Shown here one piece after another: positions 22,418-31,642 of a stretch of DNA of 38,827 bases (positions are counted from its first letter, which is position 1; every line of letters begins with the position of its first letter). The DNA is taken from the NCBI GenBank assembly GCA_036822015.1, contig DAISIL010000029.1, positions 1 to 38,827 on the forward strand, in the 5' to 3' direction. The DNA comes from DAISIL01 sp036822015. Its GTDB lineage: Bacteria; Bacteroidota; Bacteroidia; Cytophagales; Bernardetiaceae. The translations under genes were made by a program, and so were the position numbers. The notes beneath the pieces were generated by a model. That model saw only the letters and a list, made by a program, of their open reading frames with translations. It made no database searches and was not told where the DNA came from.

Positions 22418-23413
22418 TCAAAAACGCTCCCGCCGCCAACGACGCATCAGCGGAGCGGGTACCCAACGGCTGCGCCAGTACGTGCTAGGAAGTTGTGGAT
22501 ACTGACGAAAAAAATGAACATCCTCGGCTTTTATCCAGGAAAGCAGCCGATAGGCTGCCCGAAGATCCGTAGCCGCATAGTAGTACTTGGCCTGACTGAC
22601 GAGGTTGTAAAGGATCGCCTGCCGTAGCTGCGCCTCCGTGGGGGAGGATGTAAACGCATAACGGGCAGTTTCCGTAACGGGCCGCAATACCCCATCTCGG
22701 CAAAGGCGCGCATACCACCGCGCTCCGGCCTCACCCGAACTCAACAGCAGTTTCCCTAGCACCTGGGCATACTCACGGGCAAAACCCGCATTATGGGTAA
22801 CCGACTTGCTCTCCGTGTGATAGAGATACCTAGCCAGGGGGCGATCCAGATACGTCGTTTGTCCCTCCTGGGCGATAGGCAAGAAAAAATCATAGTCCAT
22901 CGCAAAGTGCAAGTCCTGCGAAAGCGGTCCGAAGCGTTCATACATCCGACGCGAAAAAAACGAAGCCGGCTGGGCAAAGATCATCCCCCCCAGAAGTGCC
23001 TCGGCAGGCTGCTCGGGGCGGCTCACGCGCTCTTTCCCCGACTCGGTAAACAGCACACAATCACCGTACAATAAATCCAACTCGGGATTTTGCCTAAACG
23101 CCTCCGCTACGGCATCCAGTGTGCCGGGTAGCAGTTGGTCATCGCTGTTGAGCCAGGTCAGGATGCTACCCGTACTGCGGGCAAAGCCCTTATTGATGGC
23201 ATGGCTCTGCCCTTGATCGGGGACGCTTTCCCAGTAGTGCAGTTGCTCCCCGTAGGCAGACAAAATCTCGGGGGTGGCATCCTGGCTGCCTCCATCCATG
23301 ACGATATGCTCACAGGCTGGATACCCCTGAATCAGCACAGAATCAAGGGTTTGGGTGATGTATTGCCCTTGATTGAAGGAAGGCGTAACGATGGATATGG
23401 TGGGGTGTTTCAT
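22418..23413 (-). CDS. family 2 glycosyltransferase
   Basis: 331-residue GT2 enzyme of the GT-A fold. The start is TISIVTPSFNQGQYITQTLDSVLIQGYP. The nucleotide-sugar site is HIVMDGGSQDAT (Asp40), the metal-binding motif is TWLNSDDQ (Asp91-Asp92), and a later MDYDFFL supplies the acceptor-side acidic residues. The C-terminal third is helical with a basic end (RRWRRERF) that may touch the membrane. It probably transfers sugars to a surface polysaccharide or lipid carrier; the sugar is unknown. Its ATG overlaps the stop of the TPR-SpoIIE gene (ATGA), so it is made together with a signalling phosphatase. Confidence 0.9.
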   Translation of the reverse strand: MKHPTISIVTPSFNQGQYITQTLDSVLIQGYPACEHIVMDGGSQDATPEILSAYGEQLHYWESVPDQGQSHAINKGFARSTGSILTWLNSDDQLLPGTLDAVAEAFRQNPELDLLYGDCVLFTESGKERVSRPEQPAEALLGGMIFAQPASFFSRRMYERFGPLSQDLHFAMDYDFFLPIAQEGQTTYLDRPLARYLYHTESKSVTHNAGFAREYAQVLGKLLLSSGEAGARWYARLCRDGVLRPVTETARYAFTSSPTEAQLRQAILYNLVSQAKYYYAATDLRAAYRLLSWIKAEDVHFFRQYPQLPSTYWRSRWVPAPLMRRWRRERF

Positions 23414-25548
23414 AGGCGCATCCCGAAAAGCAGCACGTCGTCGGTTTGTGGAAGCTGCCCCTTCCAGTCTTTAAAGTAACGCGATAGTTCGTCCCTTTGT
23501 ACGGCTGGGGGCTGATGAACAAGGGATTGTAGATGTGTTCTAAATCGTTTCAAGGTCATTTTTCCATCTGTCCCAAACTGATCCGGGTAGCCATCCGAGA
23601 AGGCATAGATCATGCTGCCTTCGGGGAGCGTGAGCCTTTGTTGGGTGAACGTTTTTTGTTTGTACTGTCGGCTGCCGATGGGGAATTTATCGCCCTTATA
23701 GACGGTGAGTTCCTGGTCTTGGTCGAAGACCCAAAGGGGGCGTTTGGCACCGGCGAAGGTAATGGCTCGGGATTGGGTGTCGATGTGTAAGAGGAGGATG
23801 TCCATGCCATCCTGGATTTTGTCCGTATCCAGGCCCTGCTGCCGAAAGGTTTGGAGGAGGCGTTGATCGAGCTGGGTGAGGACTTGGGCGGGCTGATGGA
23901 TATGGTCTTGCTCGATGATCTGTTGGAGGAGGTTGTGTCCGATGACCGTCATCAAAGCACCTGGCACGCCGTGTCCGGTACAATCAGCGATCGCCAAGAA
24001 GCAGGTATGGGCGGGCAGGCTTCGGTTGGAGAACCAATAAAAATCGCCCGAAACGATGTCTTTGGGAAGGTTGAGCAAAAAGGACTGCGGCAGGGTATCC
24101 GCGATGACAGAAGCAGATGGCAGGATGGCACTTTGGATGCGCTTGGCATAGTTGATGGAGTCGATGATGTTTTTGTTTTTGCCTTCGATGATATTTTTTT
24201 GTTCACTAATCATCTGTAAGGTTTGAAGGATTTCTTCTTTTTGTTGCAGGATTTCGGCATTTGCGAACTTTAATTTTTGATAGGCTTTATTGATTTTCTT
24301 TCGATTTCTGATAATAATACCAATGAAAAACAAAGAGACTACCAGAAACGCTCCCGTCAGGTAGGTCGCCCGTTGCTGAAAGATGCGCTGCTGTCGTTCT
24401 TTTTCGAGTTCGATATCTTTGAGGGCCAGGGCGGTAGTCGTCTCGATCTGGTCGATGATATTGGTCTTCTGGATATTGAAGATGCTATCGCGAATGGCTG
24501 TGTATTGCTCAAAGTGAAAGAGGGCTTGATCGGTCTGGCGCATCGCTTTGTAGGTCTGATACAAAGCCTGATGGCTCTCACTGACCAACTCACCGGCTGA
24601 GACCTCCGTAGCAAAGTCCAGGGCCTCCCGGGCCAGTTGGATACTCTCTTGATACGCGCCTTCGAGCCGCTGCACATCTGCCAAGATGAGCAGTGGCGAG
24701 AGCCTCCCCACGGGGTCTTCGGTCTCTTCAAACAGCTGTATGCTCTGTTGGGCGGCTTGTTTGGCCTGGTCTAGCTCACGGGTGTTGAGGTAGCTTTTGG
24801 CCAGTCCGAAGTACGTAACGGCATCCGTGTTGGGGTCTCCGATGGTGGCCGTGATGGATAAACTTTTGTCGATGTACAGCCTGGCCAGGCTATCCTGTTG
24901 GGTGTAGGCATAATGTACACCCAGGTTGCTATAGATAATGCCAATGGTGGGATAGTGGAATGCTCGGTCTTTCTCGGCCTTTTCGAGGGCTTGCAGGTAG
25001 TAGTTGAGTGCTTTGGTGCTGTCCCCTTGTTGGCTATAAACGTTACCGATATTGGAGAGCATCTCAACGACATCATCGGGGTCAATGGTCGCCTGGAGGC
25101 GGTAGGCCTCTTGGTAGTACTGAATGGCGCGGGGGTAATTGCTCATGTACTCATACAGGATGCCCAGGTTGTTGAGGAAGCGCACCTGGGATGCCACGTC
25201 GGCAATGGCTTTGGAGAGGGCGTATCCCCGCTCAAAAAAAGCACCCGCTTCCGTGTATTGCCCCTTCATAATTGCCGCAAAACCAACCGCATGCAGGGCC
25301 AGCAGGAGCGGGGGGTTCAGCTTGAGGGCTTCGCTTTCCTGGATGACCTGCTGCCCCAGGAGCAGACTGCTATCGGGCTTGCCTTCGCTGTACAGATACG
25401 CGATTCTGGCTTGGATTTCCAGTTGTGCCTCCCGTGTGCTGGCCTGACGATACGCCCCCCAGAGACTATCCAACGACTCCTGCCCCAAAACCGTCGTTCC
25501 GGCAAGCCACCCCATCAAAAAAAACACCCCCCCAAAAAAACGTATCAT
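23410..25548 (-). CDS. TPR sensor with SpoIIE-type PP2C phosphatase domain
   Basis: 712-residue membrane protein: signal peptide (to about residue 22), periplasmic tetratricopeptide repeats (about 40-350; for example AIQYYQEAYRLQA, ALNYYLQALEKAEK, IGIIYSNLGVHYAY), one membrane helix (about 394-414), a coiled coil (about 415-470) and a C-terminal SpoIIE phosphatase domain. The domain has SGDFYWF (500-506), DCTGHGVPGALM (522-533), FSDGYPDQFG and TDDVLLFG. The linker DSINYAKRIQSAILPS is nearly the same as in the SpoIIE-GAF protein (DSITYAKRIQASIFPS), so the two phosphatases share an output module behind different sensors. It has its own promoter and runs into the glycosyltransferase gene. Confidence 0.9.
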   Translation of the reverse strand: MIRFFGGVFFLMGWLAGTTVLGQESLDSLWGAYRQASTREAQLEIQARIAYLYSEGKPDSSLLLGQQVIQESEALKLNPPLLLALHAVGFAAIMKGQYTEAGAFFERGYALSKAIADVASQVRFLNNLGILYEYMSNYPRAIQYYQEAYRLQATIDPDDVVEMLSNIGNVYSQQGDSTKALNYYLQALEKAEKDRAFHYPTIGIIYSNLGVHYAYTQQDSLARLYIDKSLSITATIGDPNTDAVTYFGLAKSYLNTRELDQAKQAAQQSIQLFEETEDPVGRLSPLLILADVQRLEGAYQESIQLAREALDFATEVSAGELVSESHQALYQTYKAMRQTDQALFHFEQYTAIRDSIFNIQKTNIIDQIETTTALALKDIELEKERQQRIFQQRATYLTGAFLVVSLFFIGIIIRNRKKINKAYQKLKFANAEILQQKEEILQTLQMISEQKNIIEGKNKNIIDSINYAKRIQSAILPSASVIADTLPQSFLLNLPKDIVSGDFYWFSNRSLPAHTCFLAIADCTGHGVPGALMTVIGHNLLQQIIEQDHIHQPAQVLTQLDQRLLQTFRQQGLDTDKIQDGMDILLLHIDTQSRAITFAGAKRPLWVFDQDQELTVYKGDKFPIGSRQYKQKTFTQQRLTLPEGSMIYAFSDGYPDQFGTDGKMTLKRFRTHLQSLVHQPPAVQRDELSRYFKDWKGQLPQTDDVLLFGMRL

Positions 25549-25565
25549 TAGCTGGCTAATTTATA

Positions 25566-25573
25566 CAAAGATA
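25566..25573 (-). promoter_or_regulatory. -7 element of the TPR-SpoIIE gene
   Basis: The minus strand reads TATCTTTG, 17 bases before the ATG at 25548, leaving a short normal leader. No -33 TTTG stands out. Confidence 0.5.
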
Positions 25574-25617
25574 CATATTCTCAATAATAGGGCCTGGAGT
25601 TGGCGGGCGTTTTGTCG

Positions 25618-25655
25618 TTGCACAAACTGCAAACTACATTTTTTTGTTACCTTAG
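25618..25655 (+). promoter_or_regulatory. possible control region of the giant surface-protein gene
   Basis: TTGCA-N5-TGCAA (25618-25632) is followed by TACCTTAG (25648-25655), a one-mismatch -7 element, about 100 bases before the ATG at 25759. The rest of the 210-base gap shows no gene; a short frame starting at 25668 overlaps the real gene out of frame and is not supported. Confidence 0.25.
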
Positions 25656-25758
25656 TGTGTACAACGCATGAACTCCCCAATATCCGCTTCTACCACACGC
25701 CTACTGATTGTTACGTTACTTGATGACTCAAAAATTATCTTAAAAAACCATAAATCCC

Positions 25759-28700
25759 ATGCAAAGACTACATCTCTTGTCTGTACTCTTTTGCCTCTTT
25801 TGGTTGCCTGACTTGTGGGCGCAAGAGTGCGAGCAGACTACCGAAGGTACGGAATTTTGGCTAGGCTTCATGCACCATACCGAGCAGGGGTCGCAGGCCA
25901 ATCTGTCGCTCTTCATCACTTCTCGGGTGGGGGCTAGCGGGGAGGTTTTTGTGGGCGATCAAGCACCGATTGCTTACACCGTCGGTGCCAATGCCTCCAT
26001 ACAAATCGACATCAACCGCAACCAGGGCGAAAACACAGCCTCCCAGGTGGTGGAACGCAAAGGCATTCGGGTAACGTCCACGGCAGCCATCAGCCTCTAT
26101 GCCCTCAACGACAAGGGGTTTTCAGCCGATGCCTCCGTGATTTATCCCAAAGATGCCCTCGGGACAGAGTATTATGCCATGTGCTATGAGCCACCCACCC
26201 AGGGCGGCAACACCTACCGCACCCAGTTTTTGATTGTGGCCACCGAAGACGATACCGAGGTAACGATCCGCCCACGACGAGCAACCCAGGGCGGCAATCC
26301 AGCCAATACCCCCTTCACCGTTACGCTGGATGCCGGCGACTCCTACCAGGTCAAGGCAGGTGAGCGTTTTGGTGATGACGGCGACCTGACGGGGAGTTTT
26401 ATTTCGGGGGACAAACGCATTGCTGTCTTTTCGGGGGTCTTTCGGGGACGGATTCCGGCCAACACCTGCTGCTACGATCATATCTATTATCAGATGACCC
26501 CCAATAACTCCCTGGGCCGCAACTACATCACGACACCCCTCCGCTACTCTAGTGGCGGCAACACCGTCTTGCGTGTCTATGATGTGTTTCGTATCCTGGC
26601 CATCCGCAACAACACCACCGTCAATATCAGTGGCATTCCCGGGGCTATCGCACTTAATGCAGGACAGTTTTATGAGTTCACGACCCAGGGCAACAACATC
26701 CCACGGATCATCAGCAGCTCGGATCCTGTGATGGTAGCCCAGTTTAGTACCGGACGCGATACGGACAATATCCAGGACGCAGACCCCTTTTTGATGCTCC
26801 TCAACCCCAACGAACAAGTCGTGAACGAGATCACCTTCGATGCCTTTGATATTGCGGGCATCAGCGACTACCTGGTCAATGTCCTAGCCCTGACCGACGA
26901 AATACCCACATTGCGCCTCGATGGTGCCCCCGTAGATCCAACACAATTTGATCCCATCCCAGGAACGGACTACTCCTACGGACGACTTTCGGTTACCCCT
27001 GGATCACATACCATTGCGGGAGCTGACGACGGGTTGGGCTTCACGGTTTATGTTTATGGATACGGCAACGCCAAATCTTTTGGTTACTCGGCCGGAGGAT
27101 CGCTGCGGCCAGTGATGGATTTGGGAGAAGATCGGCAGTTTTGCGCCGCCGACGACGGGGGAACTTTTACCTTAGATGCCGGTGAATTTTCGTCCTACCT
27201 CTGGAGTACCGGCGAGACCACCCGCACCATCGTCGTCGATCAACCCGGAACGTACAGCGTCATCGGAACAAACGAGTTTGGTTGTACCGCCAACGACGAG
27301 ATCGAACTGATCCTGAACCAAACGCCCGATGTACAGATCGAAGTAAACGGCGAACTTGTCCCCGACGATACGGCACGCATCTGTGGGCTAGAAAACATCG
27401 TCGTTTTCAATGCCATCAACGACGAACACGGCGACGACTTCACCTATACCTGGTCATCGGGGCAACTCACGGGAGCGTTCACGACATCCGTCCTGACCGA
27501 CAGCAGCCAGTTTATCGTAACGGTCGTCAATCCCCAAAACCGCCCCGACTGCAACGACGTAGGCCGCGATACGGTCATCATCGTTTTTTATCCTGACCCC
27601 GTGGCCGAGATACAACGCTCTGATGGCAGCACACCCACGACGGAGGTTTTGTTTTTTTGCCGCAACGAAGGAGAACAAAGCCTGACGGCCAACCTAAACA
27701 ACCCGGACTACTTTTTTTATGATTGGGAGGACGAAGCCCGCGATCTGGTCAGTATTGATCCTGACTTCTTCCCCGATACGGAGATCGACAGCACAACTTA
27801 CTACCTGATCGTCAGCAATCCCCTCACCCAAAACGACTGTGAGCAGTTCGATACCATCGGTGTTGTCTTTTTGCCCGAGGTCGAAATTGACTACAATGGT
27901 GAGCCGGCCGCCGATACCGTTTATCTCTGCGAAAACGCCACGGCCGAAGAGCTAAGCGTCAGTTTTCCCGAAGGGGGCGAAGATTTATCCCTGGCTTTTG
28001 TGTGGCGCATCCTGGAGACCGACCAGGTCATCAGCGAAGCCGAAACAGCCGAGCTACCCGAGGATTTTGTGTCGGGATCGGTACAAGTGGAGCTCAGTTT
28101 TTTTCATACCGAAGCCGGCCCACTGGGCTGCGAAAATCGCGATACGATCACTTTTGTTTTTATCTCTCGCGAAAGTGCCAGCATCGTTTATGAGGGACAA
28201 ACGCCAGATTCCTTAGCCTTCTGTGCATACGACCTCCCCCTGACACTCACCTACACCACTAGCGTCAGCGAGCGAGAAATCCGTTGGCAGCAACTCAACC
28301 CCACCGGCAACCTGGTCAGCATCCCCAACGTCATCGACGAGTTGGATACGATTGCTGTGGGCGACTTTGTAGGCGAAAAAGAAGTGGTGCTGGTGTTTCG
28401 GGAGTTGCTCTCTCCGGCACAATGCCTGGCTTACGATACCCTCAAAATTGTTTCTTTTCCTACACCCATTACAGGGCTACGCGATACCGTGTTTGTCTGT
28501 GATTCGGTCGGGACGATTGCCCTCGGGGCTTCGGGCGATGCCTTTACTTTTGCGTGGCAGTTTCCCGATGGCAGCACGGGTGATGAAAGGCTGTTTACGC
28601 CACCCCTTCAAGGCACTTATACGGTCTTGGTTACGAACACCGAAACGGGTTGCCTCAACCGCGATACCACCTATGCCGCCTTTGAACTCAAGCCGGACAT

Positions 28701-31629
28701 CGGCATTTTTTATGACAGCCTAAGCCGCATTTGTTACAACGACCGCGTAACGCTTTTTGCCGTGCCAGATTCCTCCCAGATCGACTTCCTGACCTACCGT
28801 TGGGGCAACAACCAACGCACCGAAAGCATTTTTGTCTCCGATACAGGGACGGTGCGCTACACCTTGCTCGGCACCAACACCCGCACGGGCTGCCAATCGA
28901 CGGTCTCGCGGCAGGTGCGCTTCAACAGCTATCCGAGGCTCAACTTACCACCCAATTTGAGCTTTTGTGCCGAAGGCGATACGCTGGGCTTGTTCCTCTC
29001 CGATCGTTCGGATGTGCGCTATGTCTGGTCGGGGCCGCAGTTCCCCGAGTCCGTGGAGCGCCGTCTGGTGAAAGTGAATCAAGCGGGCATTTACCGCGTC
29101 GATGCCCAAAACACCGAGACGGGCTGCTCGGCTACGGCCCAGCTAGAGGTCGTCGTCAATCAGCCGCCCCTGCTGCGCTTGCCCGAGCGCATCACGGCTT
29201 GTGCCGCCGACACGGGCGTTACGCTGGTGGCCGCTGACCTGACCCACGGGCGGTTTATCACCTACCGCTGGCAATCGCTGACCAACGGCGACTCGGTCGG
29301 TAGCACAGGGCGGTTTTACAGCGACACCTCGGGGGTCTTTGCCGTAACGGTAACGGATACGATCACGGGATGCTTTATCCGAGATACGGCTCAAATCGTG
29401 ATTGCGGATAACCCCAGCTTCACGATTCAGGGACACGAGACGGCCGTTTGTGCCGATCGGGATACGCTGTTCTTGCAGCGCACCAACGTCGCCGGTATGC
29501 GCATCCGATGGGAGGGCCCCGGGCTACCCGCCAACGCCAACGGGCTGGAGGTTGTCGTTCGACAAACAGGCATCTACCGCGCCACCGTAACCGATCCCCG
29601 AACGGGCTGCCAGACCACCCAAACGCAGTTTGTGCGCCTCAACCCACCGCCATCCCTGCCCATCCATGACCTGCCCCAGGATCGTCTGCGCCTCTGCCCA
29701 CAAGCCAACACCGTCCTGGATGCCTTTCATCCGGCACACACCCCCACGACGCGCTACCGCTGGTTTGGGTCCGATTCGCTGATTACCGATTCGGTGCGTT
29801 GGGTTGTCCTTGCGCCCAATCCCCTGCCCACTACCCCCCAAAACTACCGCCTCCAGATCAAGGATACCCTTACGGGATGCACACGAGAGCAGCCCTTCGC
29901 GATTGAGTTTTTGCCCCAAAGCAACGCCCGTATCACGGCTTCGGATACCCTTATCTGCCTCTCCCAAAGCGTCCAACTACAAGCCGAAGGCGGCCAAAGC
30001 TACCGTTGGAGTACCGGAGAGACCAGCCCACAGATCACGATCACGCCCACCCGCACAGGACGCTACACCTACACGCTCGAAGCCACCCTCGGCGATGCCT
30101 GCCCACCCACCCGCGATACGCTCACCGTGCAGGTGCGCGGCGTAGCTTCGGTAGGCTTGGGGGGCGATACGCTACGGGCTTGCTTGGGCGATTCGATTTT
30201 TGTGGACGGAGCAGCCATCAGCGATCCCATCGGGACGCAATACCGCTGGCAAAATCTCGCCGACGGACAGACGATCTCGGGACAAGCCGCCCTTTGGCTG
30301 CGCCAATCCCAGACCCTGGTCTTAACCAAAACCGATCCTGATGCCGCTTGTCCCGCCAGCGATACCCTCGTTGTTGATTTTGCAGCCCCTGCCCTTGCCC
30401 AGATTCTGCCTACACCCGAGGAAATCTGCCTCGGCGAAAGCCTCCCACTCACAGCACGGGGCGGCGACCAAATCCTATGGGACGACGGACAAAGCACGCC
30501 CAGCATCACCTGGCAGCCCGAAGGCATCGGCTTACAGCGGCGCATCGTCCGGGTACAAAACCGCGCCTGCCCTCGCCCAAGCTATGATACCGCCTGGGTA
30601 AGGACGCTCACCAAGCCCACCATAAACATCCTACCCGACGTAGCAAGCCTCCGCCTTTGTGCCGGCGACTCGGCCCAGCTCACCCCAACAGGCAACGCCA
30701 CTACTTACACCTGGAACAGCGACCCTGCCCTCTCGGATACACTCATCATCAAGCCTTTGGCAAGCACATGGGTTTTCTTGCGCGGAAGTGTAGGCGATGG
30801 CGGCTGTGCGTCCACGGATTCGGTTTGGATAGAAGTCGTGCCGGCTCCCGAAAACTACCCCACACATTATGAGGTCTGTGAGGGTGAGCCGCTGCGCATC
30901 GGGCAGGTGCTTCCCCTGGAGGGTGTCCGCTACAACTGGACATCGCTGGCCCTCCAAACACCAACGATACAAGTAGCACGTTCGGGGACTTATCCCATCC
31001 AGATCAGCATCGGCGACTGCCAGTACAGCTACGCCGTCCGGGCTGATTTTCGTCCGTATCCGCAGCTACGGCTTCTCCTTGATACACTGCTTTGTTTCGA
31101 TAGCGCGGCCCAGCTCTCTGGTCGGCTCCTCAACCCCGACCCGGAGGCGACACGCTATGGCTTCCTTTGGCAAGACGAAAGTGGGAATGTTCTCTCCGCT
31201 GATAGCCTCCTGAACGTACCCGGTCCGGGGTCGTATCGCTTCTCGGTGGCCGCCCAGTACGCCAAAACGCGCTGTGCCACCACGAGTAGCGTATCGGTGG
31301 GCGCGTACTGCCGGCCGGAGATATTTTTTCCGAACGCCTTTACGCCCAACGGCGACGGACGCAACGAACGCTTCGCGCTCTTTGGTGGAAACTTTGTTCG
31401 CAACTTCCGGATGATGATCTACGACCGGTGGGGCAGGGTCATCTATGCCCTCGAACATAGCGGCAGCCCCAACACCCTGGATCAAGACTGGTGGGATGGC
31501 AGCTACCCGAACGGGCAGCCCGTCCCGAATGGTGCTTATCTCTGGACAATCGAATACGAAGAAAACCTACCCGAGCAGGAAGGCCCCCAACGCCGTCGGC
31601 TCTCGGGGATGGTGCAGGTCTTGCGATAA
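25759..31629 (+). CDS. giant type IX-secreted surface protein with IgGFc-binding-like N-terminus
   Basis: 1956-residue secreted protein. A signal peptide (to about residue 22) is followed by an N-terminal domain (about 25-450) that resembles the IgGFc-binding domain: TEGTEFWLGFMHH, KGIRVTSTAAISLYALN, SVIYPKDALGTEYYAM, TGSFISGDKRIAVFSG, FGYSAGGS. Then come about 15 Ig/PKD-like beta repeats, each with a paired Cys and words such as YxWSTGET, TGC and RDTxxxxF. The C-terminal domain (about 1850-1956) is FFPNAFTPNGDGRNERF..IYDRWGRVIY..WWDGSYPNGQPVPNGAYLWTIEY, the gliding-motility-associated type B sorting signal of type IX secretion. It is likely exported to, or across, the outer membrane as an adhesin. 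The partner is unknown. It lies 13 bases before the hybrid kinase gene. Confidence 0.92.
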   Translation: MQRLHLLSVLFCLFWLPDLWAQECEQTTEGTEFWLGFMHHTEQGSQANLSLFITSRVGASGEVFVGDQAPIAYTVGANASIQIDINRNQGENTASQVVERKGIRVTSTAAISLYALNDKGFSADASVIYPKDALGTEYYAMCYEPPTQGGNTYRTQFLIVATEDDTEVTIRPRRATQGGNPANTPFTVTLDAGDSYQVKAGERFGDDGDLTGSFISGDKRIAVFSGVFRGRIPANTCCYDHIYYQMTPNNSLGRNYITTPLRYSSGGNTVLRVYDVFRILAIRNNTTVNISGIPGAIALNAGQFYEFTTQGNNIPRIISSSDPVMVAQFSTGRDTDNIQDADPFLMLLNPNEQVVNEITFDAFDIAGISDYLVNVLALTDEIPTLRLDGAPVDPTQFDPIPGTDYSYGRLSVTPGSHTIAGADDGLGFTVYVYGYGNAKSFGYSAGGSLRPVMDLGEDRQFCAADDGGTFTLDAGEFSSYLWSTGETTRTIVVDQPGTYSVIGTNEFGCTANDEIELILNQTPDVQIEVNGELVPDDTARICGLENIVVFNAINDEHGDDFTYTWSSGQLTGAFTTSVLTDSSQFIVTVVNPQNRPDCNDVGRDTVIIVFYPDPVAEIQRSDGSTPTTEVLFFCRNEGEQSLTANLNNPDYFFYDWEDEARDLVSIDPDFFPDTEIDSTTYYLIVSNPLTQNDCEQFDTIGVVFLPEVEIDYNGEPAADTVYLCENATAEELSVSFPEGGEDLSLAFVWRILETDQVISEAETAELPEDFVSGSVQVELSFFHTEAGPLGCENRDTITFVFISRESASIVYEGQTPDSLAFCAYDLPLTLTYTTSVSEREIRWQQLNPTGNLVSIPNVIDELDTIAVGDFVGEKEVVLVFRELLSPAQCLAYDTLKIVSFPTPITGLRDTVFVCDSVGTIALGASGDAFTFAWQFPDGSTGDERLFTPPLQGTYTVLVTNTETGCLNRDTTYAAFELKPDIGIFYDSLSRICYNDRVTLFAVPDSSQIDFLTYRWGNNQRTESIFVSDTGTVRYTLLGTNTRTGCQSTVSRQVRFNSYPRLNLPPNLSFCAEGDTLGLFLSDRSDVRYVWSGPQFPESVERRLVKVNQAGIYRVDAQNTETGCSATAQLEVVVNQPPLLRLPERITACAADTGVTLVAADLTHGRFITYRWQSLTNGDSVGSTGRFYSDTSGVFAVTVTDTITGCFIRDTAQIVIADNPSFTIQGHETAVCADRDTLFLQRTNVAGMRIRWEGPGLPANANGLEVVVRQTGIYRATVTDPRTGCQTTQTQFVRLNPPPSLPIHDLPQDRLRLCPQANTVLDAFHPAHTPTTRYRWFGSDSLITDSVRWVVLAPNPLPTTPQNYRLQIKDTLTGCTREQPFAIEFLPQSNARITASDTLICLSQSVQLQAEGGQSYRWSTGETSPQITITPTRTGRYTYTLEATLGDACPPTRDTLTVQVRGVASVGLGGDTLRACLGDSIFVDGAAISDPIGTQYRWQNLADGQTISGQAALWLRQSQTLVLTKTDPDAACPASDTLVVDFAAPALAQILPTPEEICLGESLPLTARGGDQILWDDGQSTPSITWQPEGIGLQRRIVRVQNRACPRPSYDTAWVRTLTKPTINILPDVASLRLCAGDSAQLTPTGNATTYTWNSDPALSDTLIIKPLASTWVFLRGSVGDGGCASTDSVWIEVVPAPENYPTHYEVCEGEPLRIGQVLPLEGVRYNWTSLALQTPTIQVARSGTYPIQISIGDCQYSYAVRADFRPYPQLRLLLDTLLCFDSAAQLSGRLLNPDPEATRYGFLWQDESGNVLSADSLLNVPGPGSYRFSVAAQYAKTRCATTSSVSVGAYCRPEIFFPNAFTPNGDGRNERFALFGGNFVRNFRMMIYDRWGRVIYALEHSGSPNTLDQDWWDGSYPNGQPVPNGAYLWTIEYEENLPEQEGPQRRRLSGMVQVLR

Positions 31630-31642
31630 AAACAGCTATCCG

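Noticed and set aside
22077..22466. 129-residue minus-strand reading frame
   Set aside because: It lies across the RNase P RNA gene, whose conserved core and P1 pairing explain the sequence.
25668..25800. Short upstream frame before the giant gene
   Set aside because: It overlaps the real start out of frame and has no domain; a leader peptide cannot be shown from one sequence.
31445..31642. N-terminal extension of the hybrid kinase
   Set aside because: It lies inside the giant surface gene in another frame; the receiver domain starts cleanly at the ATG at 31643.
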